This document shows positions 1-9,478 of a stretch of 64,000 nt of DNA, piece after piece. The notes under the pieces are model-generated. The model worked only from the letters and a program-made list of their open reading frames with translations, was not told where the DNA came from and made no database searches. Position 1 is the stretch's first letter. Each line of letters begins with the position of its first letter. The translations under genes and the position numbers were made by a program. Origin of the DNA: Gemmatimonadota bacterium (GTDB taxonomy: Bacteria > Gemmatimonadota > Gemmatimonadetes > Longimicrobiales > Gaopeijiaceae); NCBI GenBank assembly GCA_041390105.1, contig JAWKQO010000002.1, forward strand, positions 558,001 through 622,000, given 5' to 3'.

Positions 1-275
1 TGGGCCCCGATCGGGACGCCGTCGAAACGGAAGACGCCGGCCCGGTTCGTGGTGGCGGTCAGTCGAGTTCCTTCGAGCGAGACCAGCACACCCTCGACCC
101 CTTCGCCACTTCCGGCGTCCACCACCACCCCGGAGAGCGCCGCGCCGGCCTCGGGTTGCTGTGCCCGCATCGCGGTAGGGACCGCCACCCAGGTGGCCAG
201 AGCCAAGAGGGCGCAGCAGGGCAGGGCCATCCTTCGGCGCCCCTGGTACGCCCGATCCCAGCACCGTTGGGTCAT
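1..275 (-). CDS. Exported protein with carboxypeptidase-regulatory-like domain (N-terminal part only)
   Basis: Only the first 91 codons lie in the window; the rest is beyond base 1. The ATG at 275 is preceded by a strong ribosome site, GGGAGGA. The product opens with a basic stretch and a hydrophobic signal sequence ending in AMRAQQ, typical of exported proteins in this genome. The mature part (ALSGVVVDAGSGEGVEGVLV, then TNRAGVFRFDGVP) has the spacing of a carboxypeptidase regulatory-like beta-sandwich, a domain often placed in front of outer-membrane receptors. It lies downstream of SusD on the same strand, but a strong hairpin separates them. It could be a second TonB-dependent receptor or a plain surface protein; the visible part cannot decide. 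Confidence 0.7.
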   Translation of the reverse strand, partial: MTQRCWDRAYQGRRRMALPCCALLALATWVAVPTAMRAQQPEAGAALSGVVVDAGSGEGVEGVLVSLEGTRLTATTNRAGVFRFDGVPIGA

Positions 276-296
276 GCTCCTCCCTTGGGACGACAC

Positions 297-331
297 GGGG
301 CGGTACCCCGCTGCTACTAGGGTACCGCCCC
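297..331 (-). terminator. 12-bp perfect hairpin after the SusCD genes
   Basis: Arms at 297-308 and 320-331 are perfectly complementary (GGGGCGGTACCC / GGGTACCGCCCC) around an 11-base loop. It begins 24 bases after the SusD stop on the minus strand, so it probably ends or attenuates the SusCD transcript. No clear U-run follows, so it could also be a processing or stabilising hairpin. Confidence 0.6.
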
Positions 332-354
332 GGCCGACTCTTCTTACCGCCGAA

Positions 355-1695
355 TCAGGACTTCGGTAGGCACCTCTGCGCCAGGTCGTTGGGGATGTTG
401 GCGTTCAGCACTGCTTCGTTGTCGCTCATCGAGAACTTGGTGGGACGTCCGGTGGCCGGACGCTCCGGGTCGCTCATTGCCGCGAAGACGTCGTGCGTGA
501 TCCCGAACCGGTACAGATCGACGGCACGCATGCCCGTCATGTACAGCTCGGCGAACCGCTCGCTCAGCAGGATCTCCTGCATCTCCGCCATCGTGGTCGG
601 AACCGCGATCGGAGAAAGCCCCACGTTGTCACGCAGCGTGTTGAGGATGTTCATCGCGCCGACGAAGTCGTTGTTGCGCATCATGACTTCCGCCTCGATC
701 AACCGCATCTCGTCGCCGCTCACCATGGGGATGTCATCCGTCTCCAGGGTGTAGCGCCACTGGCTGTAGTGCGGCGTGATGTTGTCGGTGGAGAGCTCCC
801 CATTGTAGTACACGGGGATACGGTGGTCGTACTCGTTCGTGTACGCGTCGTGCATGAACGTGGGACCACCGGCGTTGGAATCCACCCGCCCCCACCACTT
901 GTCCCGCAGCCCTGCCGCCTTGTTGAAGGTGGCGGTCGTGACCGTCACCACCCAGTTGGCAGACTGGTTGTTGAACTTGGCCGCATAGAGGAAGCCATCG
1001 GGGATGGCCCCTGCATCCGCTGCGGCTAGTGCGTAGTTGCCGAGCATCAGGTGCGCCTTGGCCCGTCCGCCCTGTGCCGCCAGCGCCATGTCGGTTTCAC
1101 CCGCGGCGTTCGCGGTCTCCATGGCCGCGGTGAACTTGTCCACGGCCTGCTGATACAGGACGTTGTCGGCCACTGCCGGGCCGTCGGGCTCGGCTGGGGC
1201 CTCACAGAAGGCCATGGCGATGTAGAGATCTGCCATGGCCCCGCCCAACCGCGCCTGTGCGGTCAGAGGGCTGCGTGCCGCCTCCGCATCTCCCAGGACG
1301 CGCTTGAAGCGGTCCTCGGCATCGATGGCGAACCAGCGAGCCCGCAGCAGGCCGTCCATGGTGCCGCGCATGTCGTGCGTCCCGTACTGGAACCGCCCAT
1401 GGTCGATCTCGTCGTAGCCTTGCCACGTGCCCGTGTGCTGGTATTCATCGGACAGAAGCGCCTGATACACCACCCAGGTATCCATCACCTCGTGCACGGC
1501 GCCCTCGACGCCGTTGGCCACTGCGGGGAGGGCCGTGTCGAGGTCCTCGCTCGTGTACCGCTGGGGGTCGGACACCGTCAGGATGTCGCTGCAGGCCGAT
1601 AGGCCGAACGCCACCATCCCCGCGGCCACTCCCCACGCGAGCGTGCGTAGGGAGGCCGACCGGGCCCCAGGGGAAGTTCTGGTCATCGTCTTCAT
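355..1695 (-). CDS. SusD/RagB-family outer-membrane nutrient-binding lipoprotein
   Basis: A 446-residue lipoprotein: the signal sequence ends in GLSAC, and the Cys after it would be lipidated. The body has SusD/RagB-family features: an early segment describing a dispersed helical TPR-like region (many Ala-rich helices, residues about 150-230) and the C-terminal GDEMRLIEAEVMMRNND, then LLSERFAELYMTGMRAVDLYRFG, which resembles the family's ending. SusD proteins cap a SusC channel and hold glycans or peptides before TonB-driven import. The gene starts 3 bases after the SusC stop, so the two are almost certainly co-transcribed. The ligand cannot be told from sequence; the neighbouring GH172 gene hints at a furanoside glycan but is on the other strand. 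Confidence 0.9.
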   Translation of the reverse strand: MKTMTRTSPGARSASLRTLAWGVAAGMVAFGLSACSDILTVSDPQRYTSEDLDTALPAVANGVEGAVHEVMDTWVVYQALLSDEYQHTGTWQGYDEIDHGRFQYGTHDMRGTMDGLLRARWFAIDAEDRFKRVLGDAEAARSPLTAQARLGGAMADLYIAMAFCEAPAEPDGPAVADNVLYQQAVDKFTAAMETANAAGETDMALAAQGGRAKAHLMLGNYALAAADAGAIPDGFLYAAKFNNQSANWVVTVTTATFNKAAGLRDKWWGRVDSNAGGPTFMHDAYTNEYDHRIPVYYNGELSTDNITPHYSQWRYTLETDDIPMVSGDEMRLIEAEVMMRNNDFVGAMNILNTLRDNVGLSPIAVPTTMAEMQEILLSERFAELYMTGMRAVDLYRFGITHDVFAAMSDPERPATGRPTKFSMSDNEAVLNANIPNDLAQRCLPKS

Positions 1696-1698
1696 GGC

Positions 1699-4680
1699 CT
1701 AGAACCTCGTCCTGAAGGAGAACAAGAACTTGCGTGGCTGTGGGAGCCCCAGGAACGGGCTGGTGCTGAAGTTCGCACCGCCCTGGTACTGCTGGTTGGG
1801 GTCGGGGCAATTGCAGTGGTCCCACCACCACAGGTTGTAGCCGGCCAGCGTGATGGAGGAGTTCTGCAGGCCGATGCCTCCCGTGAGCCACTCCGGAAGC
1901 TGGTAGGACAGCGCCACTTCCTGGAGGCGGATGTGATCACGCGAATCCGCCGGCGTCACCAGTCGCATGTAGTCCAGCACCGAGTCGGCCGCCGGCGTGG
2001 GATCGCCGTTGGCATCGAGGTGCTTGTTGTACTCGTCGTACGCGTACTGGCGCACGCCGTAGGAACGGTCGCTGTTGGCCATGACCGCACCCCACTCACC
2101 CCGGAACTGCACGTTCAGGCGCAGGGCCTGGCTGAGCTGGAAGTCGTTGTTCCAGGAGGCCAGGTGGTCCGGGAAAAGCTGACCAAGGTACGGACTATAG
2201 GTAGACCGAATGTGCGTCCGGCTCGCCGCGTCCCAGCCTACGATCATCCGGTTCACGAAGGTGCCGACCGGATAGCCGACCCGGAAGGTCTGGTTGTTGG
2301 ACGACAGGCTCTTGTGGTAGTCCCAACGAATGACGTTGTCGCCGCCGTTGGGGTCGTAGACCGGCAACGAGTCGGGCAAGGCGGTCTCGCCCAGGTCCAG
2401 GATCTCGTTGTGGCTCCACTCGTAGTTGATCCCGCTGCTCCACCGGAAGCTGCTGCCATCGATGATGGTGGAATTGATGGCCAGCTCCACGCCGCGGTTC
2501 AGGATCTTGCCGACATTGCGCAACTGAGCGTCCGAGAAGCCCAAGCTCGGCGGCAAGCCGATCTCGAGCAGCGCGTTGTCGGTGGTGGCGTTGTAGAACG
2601 TGGCGTCGATGCCCACCCGGTTGTCGAACAGACCCAGGTCGAAGCCGAGCTCCCACTCGGTCTTGTTCTCAGGCTCGAGGTCGGCGTTGCCGGGGTTGAG
2701 TGGTGCCACCCCCGCCTGGTCGTCCAACACCGTGTTGGGCGCGTAGGTCTGGAACTGATCGAAGGCGCCCGGCGCCTTCCCGGCCGTGCCCAGCGCCGCG
2801 CGGAGCTTAGCGCTGCTGAGGAAGTCAGGCAGCACGTTCTCGGGCATGTTGTAGGCCAGGTCCGCCTTCGGGTAGACCTGGAAGCCGTAGTTCTCACCGA
2901 AGGCGCTGTTTCCGTCCATGCGCACGGCGGCGGTCAGGAACAGGTTGCCCAGATCGAAGCGGTTCTGCACGAACCCGCCGATGTTGATCTCCTCGTTGAA
3001 GAGCTCACCACCGAAGGTGCGGGCCGCACCGCCGACCGTGGTGACACCGGACCCGGCGTAGTCTTTCCCCGTGGCCATCGACTCGGAAGCCACGTCCCAG
3101 TAGCCCTGTCCACCGAAGGCGAAGCTGCCGGAGAACCAGGGCAACTCGTAGTTCAGGTTGCCCAGGTAGTCGGCGGTGAACTTGCGACCGTTGCGGTAGC
3201 CGATGTTCCGCTCGCCGTTGGTGCCGATGTACGTGTAGTGCCGGCCGAAGGGCAGGATGCGTGTCTTCTGGTCGGTGAGCGCGTCCAGCCCGATGGTCGC
3301 CTTGTGCGTGAAGTTCTGGCTGGGCGTGTAGCTCATCGACACCGCCCCCGTCCAACGGTCCGCGTCGGAGTAGGTGGTGATGGCCTTCGAATCCTCGACG
3401 CTCACGTCGAGACCGCCGCCGTAGGGCTCGTCCACGCTGGCGTTGCGCGGGTTGCTGAGCAGGGCGTTGGTGTAGATGCCCAGCCAGTTGTTGCCCGACT
3501 GCAGCGAGAAGATCTTGTTGCGCACGTACCCGGACGTGACGCCGACGGTGAAGTTGTCGCCGACCGTCCAGTTCAGGTTCACGCGCAGATTGCCGCGCTT
3601 CTGGTCGTTGGGCTTGACCGAGCCCTCTTCGTAGCCGAAACCACCGGCAACGAAATAGGTGATGTTCTCACCGCCGCCGTCGACCGTCAGGTCGTAGCTG
3701 TTGATCAGGCCGTTCTCGATGAGCGTCTTGTTCGGGTCCCAGGCTTCAAAGCCGTCCACGCCGCGGATGGGGAGCTCGCTCCTCAGGTGCGTCGGGAAGT
3801 TCTCCCGGTGCCGGTTGAAGCCCAGCGTCGAGGTGAGGCTGAAGTTGGCCGGGCTGTTGGCACGGCCTCGCTTGGTGAAGATCTGGATCACGCCACCGGA
3901 GGCCTCGGAGCCGTAGAGCGTCGCCGCCGCCGGGCCCTTGATCACCTCGATGCGATCGATCTCGTCCGGATTCAGATCGGAGAGGCGATCCTCTCCGGCG
4001 CCGCCCGAGAACGCGCAGCAGGTGGTGCTGGACGAGCCCATGTCGCTACCCCACTCGCCGCCGCTGGCGTCCACGCGGACACCGTCGATGTAGACGACGG
4101 GACGCTGCCCCAGCGAGAAGCTGTCGGTCCCGCGGATGCGGAGCTCGCGGGTGGTTCCCACGCCGCCCACGGTGCCGATGGAGCGAAGGCCGGGAATGCG
4201 TCCTTCCAGCGTCTGTCCCAGCCCGCTGATGGGTTGCACGTCCGTGATCTTGGAGACGTCGACCGACGCCAGGGACACGCCGATCTTGCGGCGTTCCACC
4301 GCACCGGCGGTCCCGGTCACGACGATCTCGTCCAGCGCGACCGCCGAGACATCGAGGCGGAAGTCCGCCACTGCGGTCCCGCCGCTGCTGACGGTAATCT
4401 GCTGGCTCTGCGTGGCGTAGCCGACGTAGACCACCGTGACGGTGTAGGTGCCTGCCGGCACCCGGGTGACGAGGAACCGGCCGCTGGCGTTGCTGAGCGT
4501 GCCCAGCGAGGTCCCTTCCAGGGTGATTTGTGCTCCGTTGACGGGCTGGTTGGTGGTGGCGGCCATCACGGTTCCGGTGACGTTACCGGTCTGTGCGGCG
4601 ACGGCTGCCGGCATCGCGATGCCGATCAGAGCCGCCAGCGCCACCGTCCAGCCGGAGCGGCTGACTTGGTGTTGCGACAT
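1699..4680 (-). CDS. SusC/RagA-family TonB-dependent outer-membrane transporter
   Basis: 993 residues. The frame is open further upstream, but the ATG at 4680 has a ribosome site (AAGGGAGA) and is followed by a signal peptide ending in AVAAQ. Order of domains: carboxypeptidase-like beta-sandwich (about residues 30-115), a TonB-box-like DEIVVTGT, the plug (ISGLGQTLEGRIPGL and a TRELRIRGTDS segment, then VVYIDGVRV) and a long beta-barrel ending in an aromatic residue (FSFRTRF), as outer-membrane barrels do. These proteins import substrates bound by their SusD partner using proton motive force through TonB/ExbBD, which are not in the window. The Cys pair in the plug (SSTTCCAF) is unusual. The substrate is unknown. 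Confidence 0.92.
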   Translation of the reverse strand: MSQHQVSRSGWTVALAALIGIAMPAAVAAQTGNVTGTVMAATTNQPVNGAQITLEGTSLGTLSNASGRFLVTRVPAGTYTVTVVYVGYATQSQQITVSSGGTAVADFRLDVSAVALDEIVVTGTAGAVERRKIGVSLASVDVSKITDVQPISGLGQTLEGRIPGLRSIGTVGGVGTTRELRIRGTDSFSLGQRPVVYIDGVRVDASGGEWGSDMGSSSTTCCAFSGGAGEDRLSDLNPDEIDRIEVIKGPAAATLYGSEASGGVIQIFTKRGRANSPANFSLTSTLGFNRHRENFPTHLRSELPIRGVDGFEAWDPNKTLIENGLINSYDLTVDGGGENITYFVAGGFGYEEGSVKPNDQKRGNLRVNLNWTVGDNFTVGVTSGYVRNKIFSLQSGNNWLGIYTNALLSNPRNASVDEPYGGGLDVSVEDSKAITTYSDADRWTGAVSMSYTPSQNFTHKATIGLDALTDQKTRILPFGRHYTYIGTNGERNIGYRNGRKFTADYLGNLNYELPWFSGSFAFGGQGYWDVASESMATGKDYAGSGVTTVGGAARTFGGELFNEEINIGGFVQNRFDLGNLFLTAAVRMDGNSAFGENYGFQVYPKADLAYNMPENVLPDFLSSAKLRAALGTAGKAPGAFDQFQTYAPNTVLDDQAGVAPLNPGNADLEPENKTEWELGFDLGLFDNRVGIDATFYNATTDNALLEIGLPPSLGFSDAQLRNVGKILNRGVELAINSTIIDGSSFRWSSGINYEWSHNEILDLGETALPDSLPVYDPNGGDNVIRWDYHKSLSSNNQTFRVGYPVGTFVNRMIVGWDAASRTHIRSTYSPYLGQLFPDHLASWNNDFQLSQALRLNVQFRGEWGAVMANSDRSYGVRQYAYDEYNKHLDANGDPTPAADSVLDYMRLVTPADSRDHIRLQEVALSYQLPEWLTGGIGLQNSSITLAGYNLWWWDHCNCPDPNQQYQGGANFSTSPFLGLPQPRKFLFSFRTRF

Positions 4681-4955
4681 ACGTAGGTCTCCCTTGCTGG
4701 GGTCGAAGCTGCCTCTTCCTCCCCTTCCAGCGCCGCGTGCGATTGGGGGACGCGACGTAAGGCTATTCCACTGTCTATAGGGGCCCACGAGGGCAGAAGC
4801 AAGCAACACGGCGGTCGGGCGCTGGACCCGCCTCCGGCGGGCCCCCGTCCCCCGCCGATTGCCGCCCCACCCCCCACCCCTCAGCTTGCCGGATCTCCGG
4901 ATCGCCCAGATCTGCTCCGGAGGTGGCATCCCCCGTCCCCGAAGAGGAGCCGCCC

Positions 4956-7082
4956 GTGCCCACGCGCCGCCTTTCGACTGCTGGTGTCCTTCTGGCCCTG
5001 ACGGCGTGTACCGCCGAGCCGCCGGCTCTGGGTTTGGGCGTCATCGACCCGGTGGCCTTTACCCAGCTCCGCGACTTCGAGGCCTACCGCTCCTCCTCCA
5101 CCAACCCCGATTCGACCAGCAACGACGACAGCGCCCGACCGATCCCCGGCGAGACGGAGGTGCTGGCCGACCTGGAAGGGCCCGGGATCGTCAATCACAT
5201 CTGGCTGACCGTGGCGGGCAACGAGTACGGGTGGCCGCGGCTCCTGCGCCTGCGCGTCTACTACGACGGCAGTGACATCCCCAGCGTGGATGCACCGGTG
5301 GGGGACTTCTTCGGCGTCGGCCACGGGATGGAGCGGTCGCTCAACTCGCTGGTGATCCGCAACTCCTCCAGCGGACGGTCGCGCAACACGTACTGGCCCA
5401 TGCCCTTCAAGCGATCGATCCGGATCACCATCACCAACGAGGGCACCCGGCGGCTCTACAACCTCTACTATCACGTGGACTGGCAGAAGTACGACCGCCT
5501 CCCGGCCAACACGGCCTACTTCCACGCGCGCTACCGCCAGGCCCTGCCCCCGCCCCAGGGGGACTGGTACGACTTCTTGAACGTGCGGGGTCGCGGGTTC
5601 TATGTGGGGACCGTGCTCTCTGCCGTGCAGGTGGCTCCCGGGTGGTTTGGCGAGGGAGACGACCTGTTCTACGTGGACGGCGACCCGGTGCCCGTGATGA
5701 TGGGCACGGGCACCGAAGACTATGCCAACGACGCCTGGAGCTTCCGGGTGGGTGACGGCCCCTACGCGGGCGTCACGGTGGCGGACGGAACCGAGACGGG
5801 CGCCCGACTCACGGCCTACCGCTGGCACCTGAACGATCCCATTCCCTTCCGCACGTCGCTGCGGGCGGCCATCGAGCACGGCGGCTGGACCTTCAACGAG
5901 GACGGCAGCGTGCGCAGCGCCTTCGAGGAGCGACCCGACCTGTTCAGCTCGGTGGCGTTCTGGTACCAGGACGGCATCGCCTCCGACCAGCCCGAGCCCC
6001 CCTACGGCGCCGCGCGGCTGCCCCAGGGGAACGCCTACCAGATCGAGATCGAGCGCTCCATCGGTGAGTCGCGTGCGTCCGGGGGCAGTCTGGAGGTCCA
6101 GCCGGAGGTGTTCTGGGGGAAGGACCTGCTCTTCTTGAACGCGCGCGGACCGGGGGCCCGCCTGGACGTGCCGCTGGATGTGCCGGAAGACGGCCGCTAC
6201 GAGCTGATCGCCCAGACCGCCCAGGCCCCGGACTACGGGATCTACCGGGTGGAGATCGACGGACGCGTGGCGGGGGTCTCCGGGCAGCTCGAACACGAGC
6301 CCGGCGCCAACGTCGGTTCAGGCTTCAACCTGGACGGATACTTCACGGAGGTGTTCGTGGGCGAGGACCGTGTCCTGGCCTGGCCCACGCTCACGGCGGG
6401 GCGCCACACGGTGAGCTTCATCAATGTGGGCAAGAACGCCCTGTCGACGGGCTACAACCTCGGTCTGGACGGGCTCGTGCTGGCCCGCGTGGCCAATACG
6501 CCCGGGGCGGCCACCCAGGACTCGGCGTCGGCGGCCGATCCCGTGGACCGGCTCCGACGTCTGGGCAACCGAGGCGGGGGTGCGGCGGCGGAGATGGAGT
6601 CGGTGCGAGCGGGGCTCGAAGACGGAGACGTGGAGATGCGCCGCGCGGCGGCCTGGGTGCTGACGCAGATGGGGGAGCGCGCGGCGCCGGCAACGGGTGA
6701 TCTGGGAGGGGCGTTGGAGGATCCCGATGCGATCGTGCGCGGCCTGGTCGCGATTGCGCTGCGCCACGTTCCCGAGGTGGACGACGCGGTGGGTGCCGGG
6801 CTGCTCGCCCACCTGCGAGACCCCGACGAGAACGTCCGCATGGTGGTGGCCAACGCCATCGCGGCCCACCCCTCCGTCGCCCGCCGCGGGATGGACGCGC
6901 TCATCGCCGCCGCAGGGGCACCCGGCGAACACCGGCACGTGTTGAGGAGCGTGGCCACGGCGCTGGGGGCGATCGGGCCGGAGGCGGAGCCCGCACTACC
7001 GGTCCTGAGGCAGCTGGCGGCCGAACCGTTGATCCGCTGGCAGGCGGAGGCGGCGATCCGGAGGATCCAGGGTCAGCCCTAA
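4956..7082 (+). CDS. GH172 (DUF2961) glycoside hydrolase lipoprotein with C-terminal HEAT-like repeats
   Basis: 708 residues from the GTG at 4956, which has GAAGAGGA upstream and is followed at once by a lipoprotein signal ending in LTAC; the in-frame ATG at 4923 would place extra acidic residues before the signal and is less likely. The first 350 residues match DUF2961, now GH172, including the hallmark GTGTEDYANDAW near residue 250. Known members act on alpha-D-fructofuranosides or D-arabinofuranosides. A beta-sandwich of about 130 residues follows, then, from about residue 530, helical repeats with the HEAT-like VRMVVANAIAAHP and IVRGLVAIALRHVP. The HEAT tail is not usual for this family. 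It is divergent from SusC across 275 bases, so the two may share regulation. Confidence 0.85.
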   Translation: MPTRRLSTAGVLLALTACTAEPPALGLGVIDPVAFTQLRDFEAYRSSSTNPDSTSNDDSARPIPGETEVLADLEGPGIVNHIWLTVAGNEYGWPRLLRLRVYYDGSDIPSVDAPVGDFFGVGHGMERSLNSLVIRNSSSGRSRNTYWPMPFKRSIRITITNEGTRRLYNLYYHVDWQKYDRLPANTAYFHARYRQALPPPQGDWYDFLNVRGRGFYVGTVLSAVQVAPGWFGEGDDLFYVDGDPVPVMMGTGTEDYANDAWSFRVGDGPYAGVTVADGTETGARLTAYRWHLNDPIPFRTSLRAAIEHGGWTFNEDGSVRSAFEERPDLFSSVAFWYQDGIASDQPEPPYGAARLPQGNAYQIEIERSIGESRASGGSLEVQPEVFWGKDLLFLNARGPGARLDVPLDVPEDGRYELIAQTAQAPDYGIYRVEIDGRVAGVSGQLEHEPGANVGSGFNLDGYFTEVFVGEDRVLAWPTLTAGRHTVSFINVGKNALSTGYNLGLDGLVLARVANTPGAATQDSASAADPVDRLRRLGNRGGGAAAEMESVRAGLEDGDVEMRRAAAWVLTQMGERAAPATGDLGGALEDPDAIVRGLVAIALRHVPEVDDAVGAGLLAHLRDPDENVRMVVANAIAAHPSVARRGMDALIAAAGAPGEHRHVLRSVATALGAIGPEAEPALPVLRQLAAEPLIRWQAEAAIRRIQGQP

Positions 7083-7113
7083 CCGGTCGCTGAAGGAGGG
7101 AGGCACCCCGCGC

Positions 7114-7141
7114 GCCACGGCCCAGCGGTGACTGCCGTGGC
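7114..7141. terminator. Hairpin between convergent genes
   Basis: Arms 7114-7121 (GCCACGGC) and 7134-7141 (GCCGTGGC) pair perfectly over 8 bases with a 12-base loop, in the 80-base gap between the GH172 gene and the facing amidohydrolase gene. There is no U-run, so termination is an inference from position. Confidence 0.4.
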
Positions 7142-7162
7142 CGCGCGCGCGGGACGCGCCGC

Positions 7163-8797
7163 CTATGGGCGCCGGCGCTGCAGCGGCGCGTACCAGCCGT
7201 CCTGGGGAGCGGTCCAGCCCTGTTTGGACTCCGCGACCATGCGCAGCACCTCATCGATGAGCACCGCGTTGTCGAACACAACCCCGTCCTTGATCGTCCA
7301 GCGCACGCCGCCCCGACGCACCGGGGTTCCATCGGCATCCAGGGTCAAGGCTCCGAAGGCATAGAGGGTGCGGAGGTTCTCCAGCGGATTGCCATCGACG
7401 ACGATCAGGTCCGCTGTGTAGCCGGTTTGCACGAAGCCAAGATCCGGCCGCTTGAGCGTGCGTGCGGCCGTGTAGGTGGCGGCGCGGATGACCTCGAGCG
7501 GCTCGAGACCGGCCTGCTGCATCAGCTCGAGCTCCCGGACGTTGCCCAGACCCGTGGTGTTCCAGAGGTAGGGATCGTCCACACCGTATGCGAGACGCCC
7601 CCCGCGGTCGTTGAACGCGCGGATCAGGTCCGACCATTTGCGGAAGGTGTCGGACCAGGCCTGCTCGTCCTTGGACGTCCAGTCCCAGTGGTGCGCGGCG
7701 TGGAATCGTGCATCCGGTCCGTACCATTCGATGAGCTGGCGGTGGGTGTAGAGCTCGTGCCAGGGGAGGCCCACGGCCCGGTTGAAGTCGCGGTTGACCT
7801 CGTAGGTGCTCATGGTGGGGACCAGTGCCACGCCGCTGGCGACCAATCGGTCCACCACCTCGCCGAGCAGCGCGGAATCGTCCGCCTGCTGCCAGACGAC
7901 TCCGGCCTGTCGGAAGCGATGCGACTCGTCGTTGTAGTTGTAGTCGTCGGGGAAGGCGGGCAAGGCGCCCTCGCCGAGGCTGGCCTCCGCGTACCCGTAG
8001 TGATGCTCGATCATGGTGACCCCGAGCTCCGCGGCCCGCACCGCGTTCACAGCGGCCAGGTCGGAGGGAGGCAGGTGCACGGTGGTGATGCCCCCTGCGG
8101 CATCGACCGCGCGGCACACGGCGGAGAACAACTCAGGGTTCCAAGCCAGGCTGCCTACCCGCACCACGTGCGCGCGCCCGGGACCCACGACCTGCTGCAC
8201 CAGCTCGTCCACCCGGTCGGGCTCGTGCCACGGTGCGATCTCGGAGGCGGGAGGAGCATGACCCGGATCGCGGCTGCGTGCGGGCCCCCAGTCCGCGATC
8301 GGAAACATGCGCGGAGCGGTGATCCGGTTCTCGTCGGAGAGCCGCTGTTGCTCCAGCGCTGCCTGCCACCCGCGATCGGCGCCGTTGACCATCGTGGTCA
8401 CCCCATGCGCCAGCTTCAGGTTGTAGATGTACTGAAGCGGCAGGCCTTCCTCACGGATGTGCGTGTGCAGGTCGATCAGGCCCGGCATCACCGTCATGCC
8501 GGTCGCGTCGATGACCCGGTCCGCTCCATGCGTACCCGCAGTGGCCGGCCGGCCCGTGATGCCGTTGTAGGAGATGATCTGCCGGATCGTCCCCTGCTCG
8601 ATGATGATGTCGGCGGGGCCATAGGCGGGCCCGCCGTGTCCGGGAATGACCATGGCATTGAGGATGGCCAGCCGCGTATAAGGGCCCTGGCGGGCCTCAT
8701 CCGACGCAGTCTGTGCGGAGATCGCAGCGGTTCCCAGTAGCAAGCCCGTGATGAGCAGGGAAAGCGAGCGAGCGGAACGGCGGTACGATGCTGTCAT
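7163..8797 (-). CDS. Exported metal-dependent amidohydrolase (imidazolonepropionase-like)
   Basis: 544 residues starting at the ATG at 8797; the frame is open for 51 more codons upstream, but this start is followed by a clean signal peptide ending in AISAQ. The amidohydrolase fold is shown by the N-terminal small beta domain (ILNAMVIPGHGG), the metal-binding MPGLIDLHTHIREEG, further His residues in VTMIEHHYGYAE and the C-terminal PDLGFVQTGYTADLIVVDGNP segment common to this superfamily. Such exported enzymes cleave cyclic or acylated amides, often dipeptides or hydantoin-like rings; no substrate can be assigned. It is divergent from the cupin gene across 77 bases, which must hold both promoters. 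Confidence 0.85.
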   Translation of the reverse strand: MTASYRRSARSLSLLITGLLLGTAAISAQTASDEARQGPYTRLAILNAMVIPGHGGPAYGPADIIIEQGTIRQIISYNGITGRPATAGTHGADRVIDATGMTVMPGLIDLHTHIREEGLPLQYIYNLKLAHGVTTMVNGADRGWQAALEQQRLSDENRITAPRMFPIADWGPARSRDPGHAPPASEIAPWHEPDRVDELVQQVVGPGRAHVVRVGSLAWNPELFSAVCRAVDAAGGITTVHLPPSDLAAVNAVRAAELGVTMIEHHYGYAEASLGEGALPAFPDDYNYNDESHRFRQAGVVWQQADDSALLGEVVDRLVASGVALVPTMSTYEVNRDFNRAVGLPWHELYTHRQLIEWYGPDARFHAAHHWDWTSKDEQAWSDTFRKWSDLIRAFNDRGGRLAYGVDDPYLWNTTGLGNVRELELMQQAGLEPLEVIRAATYTAARTLKRPDLGFVQTGYTADLIVVDGNPLENLRTLYAFGALTLDADGTPVRRGGVRWTIKDGVVFDNAVLIDEVLRMVAESKQGWTAPQDGWYAPLQRRRP

Positions 8798-8874
8798 TCT
8801 GGGGTCCTTGCCTTGGACGTTTCCCGGCACCCATGCTGGGCGGCCTGCAGGGCTACTGGTACAGGAGACACGAC

Positions 8875-9360
8875 ATGGAGCGCACGAGCAAGCGGGGTGG
8901 GGTGGGGGTCGCGGTTGCCTTGGGGTGGGCTCTCGTCGTGGCCTGCCCACTGCACGGCCAGCAGACGGACGGCTACGCCCGTTCCAGCGCCGGCACTCGC
9001 CAGCTGTCCTTTCCCAACGGCACCACCATCAAGCTGCTGTTGGAGGCGGCGAACCTCGGTAGCGACGAGATCGAGGTGGGCGAGATCACCTTCGCACCGG
9101 GCAGCAATCCGACCAGCGGGCATCGCCATGGAGCCATGGAGATGTTCTACGTCGTCGAAGGCGTGTTGGGGCACGTCGTGAACGGTGAGGAACACCGTCT
9201 GGAGCCCGGCATGGTGGGCGTGGTCAAGCCCGGTGACAGCGTTGCGCATCGCGTGCTTTCGGAGGGCCCGGTCAAGGCCGTGGTGATCTGGGTGCCGGGT
9301 GGGGAAGCGGATCGCATCGCGCCACCGGAGCGTTGGACTCGCATCGGAGGCGACACCTGA
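8875..9360 (+). CDS. Exported single-domain cupin
   Basis: 161 residues. The ATG at 8875 has ACAGGAGA in front of it and opens a signal peptide ending in LHGQQ. The mature protein is one cupin barrel with both signature motifs: SGHRHGAMEMFYVVEG (His-x-His and Glu metal ligands) and EPGMVGVVKPGDSVAHRV (last His ligand). Cupins bind a metal and act as enzymes or small-molecule sensors; a periplasmic one may handle sugars, acids or oxidised compounds. It is divergent from the amidohydrolase and shares its promoter region, so related roles are possible. No substrate can be inferred. Confidence 0.8.
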   Translation: MERTSKRGGVGVAVALGWALVVACPLHGQQTDGYARSSAGTRQLSFPNGTTIKLLLEAANLGSDEIEVGEITFAPGSNPTSGHRHGAMEMFYVVEGVLGHVVNGEEHRLEPGMVGVVKPGDSVAHRVLSEGPVKAVVIWVPGGEADRIAPPERWTRIGGDT

Positions 9361-9424
9361 CCGACCCGCCGTCGCTCCCCCGACTTCGGGTGGGGGGATG
9401 CGACCGAACGTGCGTGAACGAAGA

Positions 9425-9454
9425 AGCCCCCGGATGCTCGCGCGTCCGGGGGCT
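9425..9454. terminator. Bidirectional intrinsic terminator
   Basis: A perfect 10-bp stem (AGCCCCCGGA at 9425-9434 and TCCGGGGGCT at 9445-9454) with a 10-base loop, between the cupin gene and the facing symporter operon. T-rich tails lie on both sides (TTCTT reading minus, CTTCTTTCC reading plus), so it probably ends transcription from both directions. Confidence 0.75.
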
Positions 9455-9478
9455 CGCTTCTTTCCTCGTGCAGGACCG

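Noticed and set aside
1816..4686. A 956-codon open frame on the plus strand
   Set aside because: Antisense to SusC, whose sequence is unmistakable; the translation is low in Lys, Phe and Tyr and shows no motif.
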